A stretch of DNA of 34,135 nt. It comes from Thermomicrobiales bacterium (GTDB taxonomy: Bacteria > Chloroflexota > Chloroflexia > Thermomicrobiales > CFX8). Positions 19,064 to 26,386 of this stretch are shown here, piece by piece; within the stretch, counting starts at the first letter, position 1; the number at the start of each line of letters is the position of its first letter. The notes below the pieces were generated by a model. The model did not search any database. It was not told the DNA's origin and worked only from the letters and a program-made list of their open reading frames with translations. The stretch is from the NCBI GenBank assembly GCA_023954495.1, contig JAMLIA010000030.1, positions 1 to 34,135 on the forward strand, read 5' to 3'. A program made the position numbers and the translations under genes.

Positions 19064-19819
19064 TCAGCTGCGATGCGAGCAAACGTAGATCATGCGTGGG
19101 CTGGTGCCGTCCAGCGGACGACGATCCCAGTCGCCGTACACCTCGCGGATGGCGAAGCCGTTGTAATGCAGCAGCGCCACCATCTCCTGCGGGAAGATGA
19201 AGCGCAGAACGGCGCGTTCCTGCACCGTCTGTTCCTGCCCGTCTTCCTGCCAGCGTCGGAGGACGAAGTATTCGGCAACCTGGCTGATTGCGTCGAAGCG
19301 CTGCTGTGTCGAGACGGTTACGGTCCGTCCATGCTCGATCCTCGAAGGTGCGCCATGGCGTCTCAGGTGACCACTCGCCCGACAGCGACTCCGGTGTTAG
19401 CAGGTCGGACATCTGCGGGAAGCGCGTGTCGAAGCTGAACAGCCCGTCCGGCGCGAGGTGTCGCCGGACAGTCTCGAGCAGCGCCTCCAGATCAGCACGG
19501 GTGCGGAACTCCTGAAAGGCGTTGCCGGTCATCGTCACCAGCTTGAACTGGCGGCCAAGCTCGAACGTCCGGCAATCGGCCAGCACCCAGTCGATCGGCA
19601 GGTTGCCCGATTTGCTGCGTGCATGGTCGAGCATCTCCGGCGCGAGGTCGACGCCGACGGCAGACAGACCGCTCTGTGCCAGTGGGATCGTCAGGTAGCC
19701 GGTGCCGCAGGCCAGATCGAGCACCGGGCCGCCGGTCCTGCCGTGCCAACTCCAGATAGAGGCAGGATCTCTGGCCCATTCGGTCCGTTCTCCTGGTCGT
19801 ATTCCTCCAGCTCCGACAT
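19064..19819 (-). pseudogene. Class I SAM-dependent methyltransferase, frameshifted
   Basis: This is a 250-residue Rossmann-fold methyltransferase in two or three frames with no net shift. The N-terminus reads MSELEEYDQENGPNGPEILPL; a shift near 19750 leads into the SAM-binding motif I, VLDLACGTGYLTIPLAQSG, followed by AVGVDLAPEMLDHARSK (acidic residue for the ribose), WVLADCRTFELGRQFKLVTMTGNAFQEF, and LLETVRRHLAPDGLFSFDTRFP. A second shift near 19330 gives the end, ALLHYNGFAIREVYGDWDRRPLDGTSPRMIYVCSHRS. The substrate cannot be deduced. The start ATG at 19819 has only a close GAGG. It converges on the ABC binding-protein gene, separated by its terminator. Confidence 0.8.
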
Positions 19820-20174
19820 ACCTCGATGTACTCAGAGAACTGTGATGTATCTGTCAGAGTGCGGCTCCATCTCGAGCATGTCCACGGAAATCTACCGTTC
19901 TGACCATACCCTGCTGCTGCCTGTGCTTTAATCGCCGCGGCAGCACACTCCGTATGCTGAATTGTCGAGCACAGTGAATCTGTCCAGGTGGGACAGCGCT
20001 GGCTGTCATCGCCGGGAGGCGACGCCCCGCCGTGGATGTGCAGGACGACGCAGCAGAACAAACGGCGCGCAAACCCTTTGTGGACATGAAACAGGCTTGT
20101 CCATCGCTGTGAGGCGATCACTCCCGCTCGAAGATTAGCGTGCTGGGCGCGGGGTTCTACGTTGGTTCGCCACC

Positions 20175-20396
20175 CCAAATGTGAGGGGCGTATCGCATAC
20201 GCCCGGCTAGAACGCCACATACGCGGCCATCCAGTAGGTTCGCCGGAGCATTGTGGCTGCCGGTTGAGCGGGTCGAGGGCCAAACGGGCGTATGCGATAC
20301 GTGGCCATCCAGCAGGTTCACCCCCGGACACCGTGGCTGCCGATCGGAACGGGTCGAGGGCCAAACGGGCGTATGCGATACGCCCCTACATTTTGG
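20175..20396. repeat. MITE/REP-like inverted-repeat element 1 with internal tandem repeat
   Basis: This is a 222-bp element bounded by about 30-bp terminal inverted repeats (20175-20204 and 20367-20396; 26 of 30 identical without gaps). Each end contains a core palindrome GGGCGTAT-CGC-ATACGCCC. A third, degraded copy of the core lies at 20286-20304. The interior is two tandem copies of a roughly 85-bp unit (about 20217-20300 and 20301-20384), both containing GGCCATCCAG, TGGCTGCCG and GGGTCGAGGGCCAAACGG. No transposase is encoded. Such GTAGGGGCGTATCGCATACGCCC-type sequences are, from memory, dispersed in Chloroflexota genomes. Confidence 0.7.
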
Positions 20397-20488
20397 ATCG
20401 TGGGTACCGGCCTGCGAGCGCGATAGTTGGACGTTGGAATGTCTGATTGCTCGATCGGTCGCATCCCTCTTGTTCTGTTATTCCGAGC

Positions 20489-20682
20489 ACGTTGTCAATG
20501 TCAAGTCGTCAGATCGGCAGCCTGCCCCGTCCTCTGTCATTTCACGCCCGGAGGGCACCCGCGCAGCCGAGAAATCTCTCCTGCGTTGGACTGAGTCGAA
20601 CGGATGGGAGATCTCTCACTGTGGTTCGAGATGACAGGCTAAAGGGTAGGTTACCGATTGGACAACTCGACATTGACAATGT
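20489..20682. repeat. MITE-like inverted-repeat element 2
   Basis: This is a 194-bp element with imperfect 55-bp terminal inverted repeats (20489-20543 and 20628-20682; 41 of 55 positions match). The outermost TTGTCAATGTC is the best conserved part. The interior contains GAGAAATCTCTC and GGGAGATCTCTCAC stretches flanked by TGTCAT / ATGACA, which resembles the 'TGTCATTTCGAGCG…GAGAAATCTC' interspersed repeats known from many bacterial genomes. It carries no gene and would be mobilised only in trans. Confidence 0.65.
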
Positions 20683-20867
20683 ATTTAGAGCAACGTAATC
20701 GCTGCATAGCCATGTCGGCGGGACATTGAGTGACGCGGACCCACCGCCCACGATCTCCGGGACAGTGCGCGGTTGGTCTGCGTGCGTTGTTTAGCGGACG
20801 TTTTCCACGCAGCATATGAAGCTGAGTTGTTCGCACACCATGCTACTGCTGGTGCCCCTCCCCGACG

Positions 20868-21374
20868 CTATTCGCTATGCACCGGCGCGCGGTTCGTGTC
20901 TTCGGCAAACTCCCAGACGCCAAGCTGCGGGCACGCAGCGCCGATCTGGGTGAGTGTCGTGCAGATCTGTGTGCGGTGCTCGTTGCTGTGGTGCAGGGCC
21001 TGCGTCAGGATGACGCCCGACGGCACGTCACGCTGGATACCACCATCCCACTGGACGACGTGGATGTGTTCGGCATCAAACGGGGTCTCCAGGAGGCGGG
21101 CCCAGCGCCCGGCCATGTCGGCAGCGTGCGAAGCCAGCTCGTCGATGCCGGCGGTCTCGATCGCGTCCGAGTACCAGTCCGGTGTTTCGCCGGAAAGCCG
21201 CCGATAGTAGCTGCCCTCCGACCCGATGATATGCCGCAGCATGGAAATGGTGCTGCCGAATGTGCCGGCCACTTCCGAGTTCAGTTGCTCGTCTGAAAGT
21301 TCGCGACAGGCAGCAAGCACCTGGTCTGTCGCCCAGGCGTTATGTCGAAAGGCGTCGATGAGTCCGTCGTTCAC
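20868..21374 (-). CDS. DinB-family four-helix protein (putative metal-dependent)
   Basis: This is an intact 168-residue protein of the DinB/YfiT-like four-helix-bundle family. The first helix reads LIDAFRHNAWATDQVLAACREL. The three-histidine metal site is visible: His48 in MLRHIIGSEGSYYRRLSG, and His129 and His133 in ALHHSNEHRTQICTTL. The LW/GE-like 'SGETPDW' turn is also typical. Members are thiol-dependent transferases or of unknown role. The start is taken as GTG 21374 because AAAGGA lies seven bases upstream; an in-frame GTG at 21389 would add five residues. It is oriented like the regulator upstream of it (about 95 bases away) and may be read from that transcript or its own promoter. Confidence 0.85.
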   Translation of the reverse strand: MNDGLIDAFRHNAWATDQVLAACRELSDEQLNSEVAGTFGSTISMLRHIIGSEGSYYRRLSGETPDWYSDAIETAGIDELASHAADMAGRWARLLETPFDAEHIHVVQWDGGIQRDVPSGVILTQALHHSNEHRTQICTTLTQIGAACPQLGVWEFAEDTNRAPVHSE

Positions 21375-21467
21375 AAGTCGTCCTTTCACTGTTGAGAGCA
21401 GGATTGCATGTCGGGCGAACGGAAGGGCGGCCTACGGCGATGGTAACAGACGCTCGCGAGGGGACGG

Positions 21468-23900
21468 TCAGTTGTTCAGGATGCGATCCATGACGCGGCT
21501 GAGTGCGTCGACCGCCGCCAGTGCCTCTGCACCGGCCTGCTCGATCGTCATCGCGCGCCCCTCGACAACGGCGCGACCGAGTACCTCGGGCGGCAGCAGC
21601 GCCTGCAGTGTGGCAAGCGTGTCTTCGGCGTCGGTGCGCTGCATCGTCTCCACAACCGAGTTCAGCGCGCTGCGAATCGACTGCCCCGCTCCGTGGGCGG
21701 CGTGCATCGTTTGCACCGCGCCGAGGAGGCGGGCGACCCGTTCCGGCTGCTCGGCGGCAACCAACGTCGCGATCTGCCAGAGGCTGACGAGCAGAAACGC
21801 CTGATCGCCGACAGCGAGGTGGCCGATCAGGCCAGCGCGGAGGCACTGTCTGGCGAGCTTGATCTCGCCGAGTCGACGCAGTACTTCCCCGAGCAACGTG
21901 TTGGCAATGGCGATGTAGCGCGGATTCCCCAGCGCGATGTAACGCGCGAGGCTGTCTTCAAAACACGCCCGGCTTGTCGTCAGGTCGTTGACGTTGGCGG
22001 TGGCGAGACCGAAGCTCAACAGCGCCAGTGCGATCGCAGGCTGGTCGTTGATCGGGCGTGCAACCTCCAGCGCGCGATTGAGCGCATCGATCGCGCCGTC
22101 CGTATCGCCCCGCCGCCAGAGAATCGTGCTGAGCCACGAAAGTGCCTCGCTCAGCGTCGACCCATCGCCGATCTCACTCGCCAGCGCCATCGTCGCTTCC
22201 AGGATCTCGATGGCGACATCGAGGTCCAGTTGCCAGATTGCCAGATCGCCAGATCGCAGCAGCACTCTGGCGCGCAGGTTCGGCGTGATCGTCGCCGCGC
22301 TGGGCAGCGCCTGCATCGCTTCCAGCCAGCGGCGGCCCTCGCCAGTGTGCCCACGGATTGACCAGAACGGAGAGAGTGCCACCGCCATGCGCAGCCCGCT
22401 CTGTGCGTCGTCATGCTCGGCGAAGCGGCGCAGGGCCGTGCGGATATTGTCCTGATCGCGGTCGAGTCGCTGCAGCCAGTCGATCTGCTGCGGGCCTTCC
22501 AGATCCTCAGCCGCCTGCTCGGCAAGCGCCCGGAACGCATCTGCATGCCGCGCCGCAACCGTCTCGACTTCGCCGTTGGCAGCCAGTCGATCTGCAGCGA
22601 AGAGCCGGACCGGCTCCAGCAGCCGATAGCGAGCGACCGCGCCGCCGTCCTCGACCTGCACGAGCGATTTGTCGACGAGCTGCGCCATCAGGCCGAGGAT
22701 GACCGGCCCGGGCAGGTCGTCGCCATGGCAGACCGCCTCAACCACCTCACGGTCCGCACCGCCACGGAAGACGGACAGCCGCTCGAACAGGCGTTGCTCC
22801 TGCGTTTGCAGCAGGCGGTAGCGCCATTCGAGCGCGGCCAGCAGCGTCTGCTGGCGGCCGCGATTCGTGCGGCTGCCACCGGGCACGATCGTGATCATGT
22901 CGGCCAGCCGGGCCGCGACCTGCTCGACCTTCAGCACACGCACCCACGACGCCGCCAGCTCGATCGCCAGCGGGATGCCCTCCAGCCGGACGCAGATGTC
23001 GGCAACCGCAGCGGCGTTCTCGTCAGTCAGCTGGAAGTGCGCGTCAACGCCTTGCGCGCGCTCGACAAACAGCCGCACCGCCGCGACACTCGCGATCTGC
23101 TCGGCGCTGATCGTCGTTTCCATCGGCGGCACAGCCAGCGGCGCGAGCCGCCAGATCTGCTCTCCGGCGATGTGAAACGGCTCGCGGCTGGTGGCGATCA
23201 GGCTGAGCGTTGGGCAACCGGCAAGCAATCTGCGCAGCAGCTCGGCACAGGTGTCGGTCAGGTGTTCGCAGTTGTCGAGGATGAGCAGTGCGTGGCGCTG
23301 CTGGAGGAAGCCGACCAACCGATCAATCAGTTGCTCGCCCAGCACTTCGCGAACACCGCAGATCTCGGCGACCGCCCGCGCGACATCGGCCGGGTCATCA
23401 ATCGGAGCCAGCCTGACGAACCAGACACCATCGGGGAACGTCGGGCCGACCTCGGACGCCAGTTGGAGCGCCAGGCGGGTCTTTCCCATCCCGGCCAATC
23501 CCGTCAGCGTCGTCAGTCGGCTGGACGTTGGGCGGCTGATCCGGGTTCGCAGGCTGGCCAGATCGTCTGCGCGGCCGATCAGCGGTGATGGTGGGACGGG
23601 CGGGTGCGCGCCACTCGCTGGCGCAGGTGCTGGTTGCGGCGGTGTGGCCTCGGCGCTGGGCGGACGTGTGGCGGTATTCAGGAACTGATCGCGATCGACA
23701 TCGTCAAGCTCCAGTCCATCGGCAAGCTGGCGGGCGGTATATGGGTAGGGACGTCCGCGCACGCCGCGCTCCAGCGCGCTGATCGCCGAGACGGTCAAGC
23801 CCGAGCGTTCGGCTAGCTCGGGCTGGCTCAGGCCAAGTCGACGGCGAAAGAACCGGAGGAGTTCGCCAAACGTGGCCCCGGGCGCTGCTCGATCGTGCAT
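21468..23900 (-). CDS. XRE-HTH / STAND ATPase / TPR transcriptional regulator A
   Basis: This is an intact 810-residue regulator. An XRE-type helix-turn-helix occupies residues 12-66 (FGELLRFFRRRLGLSQPELAERSGLTVSAISALERG). A Pro/Ala-rich linker leads to a STAND/NB-ARC ATPase with PLIGRADDL, Walker A GLAGMGKT (134-141), Walker B LLILDN (205-210) and the TSRE sensor (237-240). A winged-helix segment (ALEWRYRLLQTQEQRLFERLSVFRGG) and TPR-like helices follow to the end. Proteins of this design are ATP- or ligand-gated activators. ATG 23900 is chosen over upstream in-frame starts because the HTH begins right after it and AGGAGA lies 10 bases upstream. It is head-to-head with beta-helix gene 3, 255 bases away, and is the best candidate to control it. 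It is the only one of the three STAND regulators here without frameshifts. Confidence 0.92.
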   Translation of the reverse strand: MHDRAAPGATFGELLRFFRRRLGLSQPELAERSGLTVSAISALERGVRGRPYPYTARQLADGLELDDVDRDQFLNTATRPPSAEATPPQPAPAPASGAHPPVPPSPLIGRADDLASLRTRISRPTSSRLTTLTGLAGMGKTRLALQLASEVGPTFPDGVWFVRLAPIDDPADVARAVAEICGVREVLGEQLIDRLVGFLQQRHALLILDNCEHLTDTCAELLRRLLAGCPTLSLIATSREPFHIAGEQIWRLAPLAVPPMETTISAEQIASVAAVRLFVERAQGVDAHFQLTDENAAAVADICVRLEGIPLAIELAASWVRVLKVEQVAARLADMITIVPGGSRTNRGRQQTLLAALEWRYRLLQTQEQRLFERLSVFRGGADREVVEAVCHGDDLPGPVILGLMAQLVDKSLVQVEDGGAVARYRLLEPVRLFAADRLAANGEVETVAARHADAFRALAEQAAEDLEGPQQIDWLQRLDRDQDNIRTALRRFAEHDDAQSGLRMAVALSPFWSIRGHTGEGRRWLEAMQALPSAATITPNLRARVLLRSGDLAIWQLDLDVAIEILEATMALASEIGDGSTLSEALSWLSTILWRRGDTDGAIDALNRALEVARPINDQPAIALALLSFGLATANVNDLTTSRACFEDSLARYIALGNPRYIAIANTLLGEVLRRLGEIKLARQCLRAGLIGHLAVGDQAFLLVSLWQIATLVAAEQPERVARLLGAVQTMHAAHGAGQSIRSALNSVVETMQRTDAEDTLATLQALLPPEVLGRAVVEGRAMTIEQAGAEALAAVDALSRVMDRILNN

Positions 23901-23917
23901 CTGGCGCCCGTCTCCTA

Positions 23918-23967
23918 TCCAAAGTGTGCGGCAAGTGTGCGGGTTCCGTGCGGGTTCCGTCCGTTCC
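23918..23967. promoter_or_regulatory. Conserved GTGCGG-iterated block, copy 1
   Basis: This 50-base block between regulator A and beta-helix gene 3 matches 26171-26220 at 48 positions. It contains three phased units: AGTGTGCGGCA, AGTGTGCGGGT and CCGTGCGGGT. A single related unit, AGTGTGCGAGT, lies at 32740-32750 in front of regulator B. Conservation outside a gene suggests an operator for the STAND regulators, although recent duplication could also explain it. Confidence 0.5.
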
Positions 23968-24017
23968 GCTCGTCTGGGAAGCGTCAGATACTTGCGGTAT
24001 CGACCGGGCAAGCGGTT

Positions 24018-24060
24018 TCGCACGCGATGCCCAGATGATAGCGCAATGTTTCACCGCTGC
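24018..24060. promoter_or_regulatory. Conserved divergent control block, copy 1
   Basis: This 43-base block matches 32813-32855 at 38 positions, including the run CCCAGATGATAGCGCAATG. In both places it lies 106-118 bases from the regulator start and 91-96 bases from the beta-helix start. On the minus strand it contains TATCAT, a possible -10. It is probably part of a shared bidirectional promoter. Confidence 0.5.
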
Positions 24061-24155
24061 GTCATGCACCGGGCGTCTTCTTGCGCCCTTGTCATCTCTG
24101 TTGCTCCGGTTGGCGTGTATTCGTGGTTTGAATCTGTCCGTGGAAAGGAAACGGT

Positions 24156-26097
24156 ATGTCACGAAGAGTCCTTCGGATCGTCCTGACGCTGGGGATGATG
24201 CTGGCCACATTCAGCTGGGCCGCACTTCCGGCGGCTGCGGCGTCCACGATCCCGGTCTGTCCGACCGATCAGGCCGCGCTGGAAGCGGCTATTGCCAGTG
24301 CCGGGAGTGGCGGCACGGTGCTATTCACCTGCGATACGGCACTCACACTGACCAGCACAATCGCACTGGCCGATGTGACGCTCGATGGCAACGGCTTTGA
24401 CGTCACGCTCGACGGCAACGACGCCGTGCGCATCTTCACTGTATCCGGCACCGTCTCACTGGCTGGCCTGAAGCTGGTCAATGGCGACTCTGGGCAGAAC
24501 CAGTATGGTGGCGCGATCAATGCAGCTTCCGGAAGTGTCCTGACGGTGACGGGCAGTGTGTTCGATGGGAATAGAGCTGATCGGGACGGCGGTGCAGTTT
24601 ACGCTTCCAACGCCACGCTCACAATCACTGGCAGCACACTGAGCGGCAACACGGGCTCTTGGGGTGGTGCGATTGCAGCTGCTAATACCGCAATCACAAT
24701 CACGGGCAGCACACTGAGTGGCAACACAGCGATCGATACGGGCGGTGCAATCAACTTTGATGGTGGGAGCATCACCATCGCGAATAGCACGCTGACGGGC
24801 AACACCGCAGACGTTGGCGGAGCGATCAGAGTCAATGGCGACGTGACGCTGCTCAATAGCACGTTCTACGGAAACCAGGCGACGTGGGGTTACGGCGACG
24901 GCTACAAGTACGGTAACAGCCTGTACTTCCCCAGTGGCTCCACATTCACCATGACGAACACCATCATGGTCAGCTCCACAAAAGGTGAGTGCGCCACCGA
25001 TGGCGGAATCAACCCGGTTGACAACGGCGGCAATCTTCTGACCGACGACTCCTGTGCATCAAATGACTATCACTACGACCCGATCGGCACTGTCGTCACC
25101 CTTGCCGACCTCGACCTCGGCGCGCTGGCTGACAACGGCGGCCCGACGCAGACCATCGCGCTCGGCGAGAACTCGGTCGCCATCGGTGCTGGCGTCCTGG
25201 CGGCCTGTGCCGCAGCCCCGGTCAACGGCCTCGACCAGCGCGGCTACACTCGCCCGACGACGACCTGCGATAGCGGCGCGTTCGACAGCGGTGCAGCCGC
25301 TCCGGACAGCACCGCGCCGGTCATCACGCCGACGGTGAACGGCACGCTCGGCGCGAACGACTGGTACACCAGCGACGTCGCTGTCTCGTGGAGCGTCGTC
25401 GATGACGAGTCGGCCATCAGCGCCTCGACTGGCTGCGAAGCGACGACGGTTACCACAGACACCACCGGCACGACCTTCACCTGCGAGGCGACCAGCGCTG
25501 GCGGCACCAGCACAGTCCGCCAGATCACGTTACGCCACCGCACCAGCAGTCAGCGTCACCGGCATCGCCGATGGAGCGGTCTACACGCTCGGCGATACGA
25601 TCCCGACGGTTGGTTGCACGACGGATGACGCCACCTCTGGTGTCGCGACACAGGCCACCGTCAGTACGACAGGCGGACCGGTCGGCGAGATGACCGTCAC
25701 CTGCTCCGGTGCAACGGACAACGCGGGCAATACCGCATCAGCCTCGATCACGTACGCGGTGCACTACGACTGGGAGGGCTTCAGCGGACTGGTCAAGAAC
25801 CAGCCGAAGGCGACCACCTGGATCGCCCTGCTGCCGGTCCCGGTCATGTTCACCATCGACGGCAACCAGGGACGCGACGCCATCACCAGCATCACCTCCC
25901 GGAGTTGCAGCAACGCACCGGGTGTTGGTGAGGTCAGCGCCGGGTCACTGTTCAACATCGGTGTGGTCAGCCTGGGACGCACTGACCAGTACCTGTTCAT
26001 CTGGACGACGCCACGCTCGTGGGCACGTACGTGCCGCGTGCTGACCGTCACGCTGGCCGACGGCACAAGCCACGAAGCGACGTTCAACTTCCGTTAG
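24156..26097 (+). CDS. Secreted beta-helix (choice-of-anchor Q) / Ig-like protein 3, one frameshift
   Basis: This is a 650-residue exported protein. The signal peptide MSRRVLRIVLTLGMMLATFSWAALPAAAAS is followed by a beta-helix whose rungs repeat the pattern 'TLTITGSTLSGNT…GGAI' (about 35-270). The Q-domain end is LGALADNGGPTQTIALGENSVAIGAG…GLDQRGYTRPTTTCDSGAFD. Next is an Ig-like repeat (APVITPTVNGTLGANDWYTSDVAVSWSVVDDESAIS), a second sandwich segment (VSVTGIADGAVYTLGDTIPTVGCTTDDATSG), and a C-terminal module, WIALLPVPVMFTIDGNQGRDAITSITSRSC…SWARTCRVLTVTLADGTSHEATFNFR. A single frame change lies between about 25520 and 25545; each side is clean (24156-25540 and 25545-26097). AAAGGAA precedes the ATG. 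No LPXTG motif, transmembrane tail or S-layer motif is seen. It is head-to-head with regulator A. Confidence 0.85.
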
Positions 26098-26120
26098 ATA
26101 ACCATCGCCCTCTACGCACC

Positions 26121-26152
26121 CACTGGCCGGCGTCGATCGACACCGGCCAGTG
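26121..26152. terminator. 32-bp near-perfect palindrome after beta-helix gene 3
   Basis: CACTGGCCGG and CCGGCCAGTG flank an inner GTCGATCGAC palindrome, giving a 32-bp inverted repeat with one mismatched pair, 24 bases after the stop codon. It has no U-tract. A strong RNA hairpin is expected, and the most likely role is ending or protecting the gene 3 transcript. Confidence 0.5.
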
Positions 26153-26170
26153 GCCTTAGATTGATCGGTG

Positions 26171-26220
26171 TCCAAAGTGTGCGGCAAGCGTGCGGGTTCT
26201 GTGCGGGTTCCGTCCGTTCC
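26171..26220. promoter_or_regulatory. Conserved GTGCGG-iterated block, copy 2
   Basis: Second copy of the block at 23918-23967, with two differences in 50 bases. Here no regulator gene lies alongside. It sits 167 bases before beta-helix gene 4, as if a regulator-proximal control region had been duplicated without the regulator. Confidence 0.5.
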
Positions 26221-26386
26221 CGCGCAGGCTGAATCACGACAGACTTCTGTCATTGACCGGAGCGTTCGTTGAATCGCCGCTGCCCGTGTGGGAGGTGCTG
26301 CGTGTTGCGCGGCCCGACTGGCGGCCGAACGTCAGGTGGTGTGGTGCGTGGTGTTGGAGAGCAGCGTGGAACGACAGGGTGCAGGC

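Larger units (their letters stand above)
19820..20867. other. Gene-free stretch with two repeat elements
   Basis: About 1 kb shows no credible coding region on either strand. Reading frames that cross it are low-complexity Arg-rich translations or run through the repeats. It contains the inverted-repeat elements at 20175-20396 and 20489-20682. The flanks (19820-20174 and 20683-20867) show no other structure I can support. Confidence 0.6.

Noticed and set aside
19492-20364. A 290-codon minus-strand reading frame
   Set aside because: It reads through repeat element 1 and then the methyltransferase in the wrong frame.
20175-20396. Possible CRISPR array from repeated GGGCGTATGCGATACG cores
   Set aside because: Only three cores, irregular orientation and spacing, and the inter-core sequences are repeats of each other rather than unique spacers.
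22413-23588. A 391-codon plus-strand reading frame
   Set aside because: It is antisense to intact regulator A, which has clear domains; the translation is Arg/Gln-rich with no motif.
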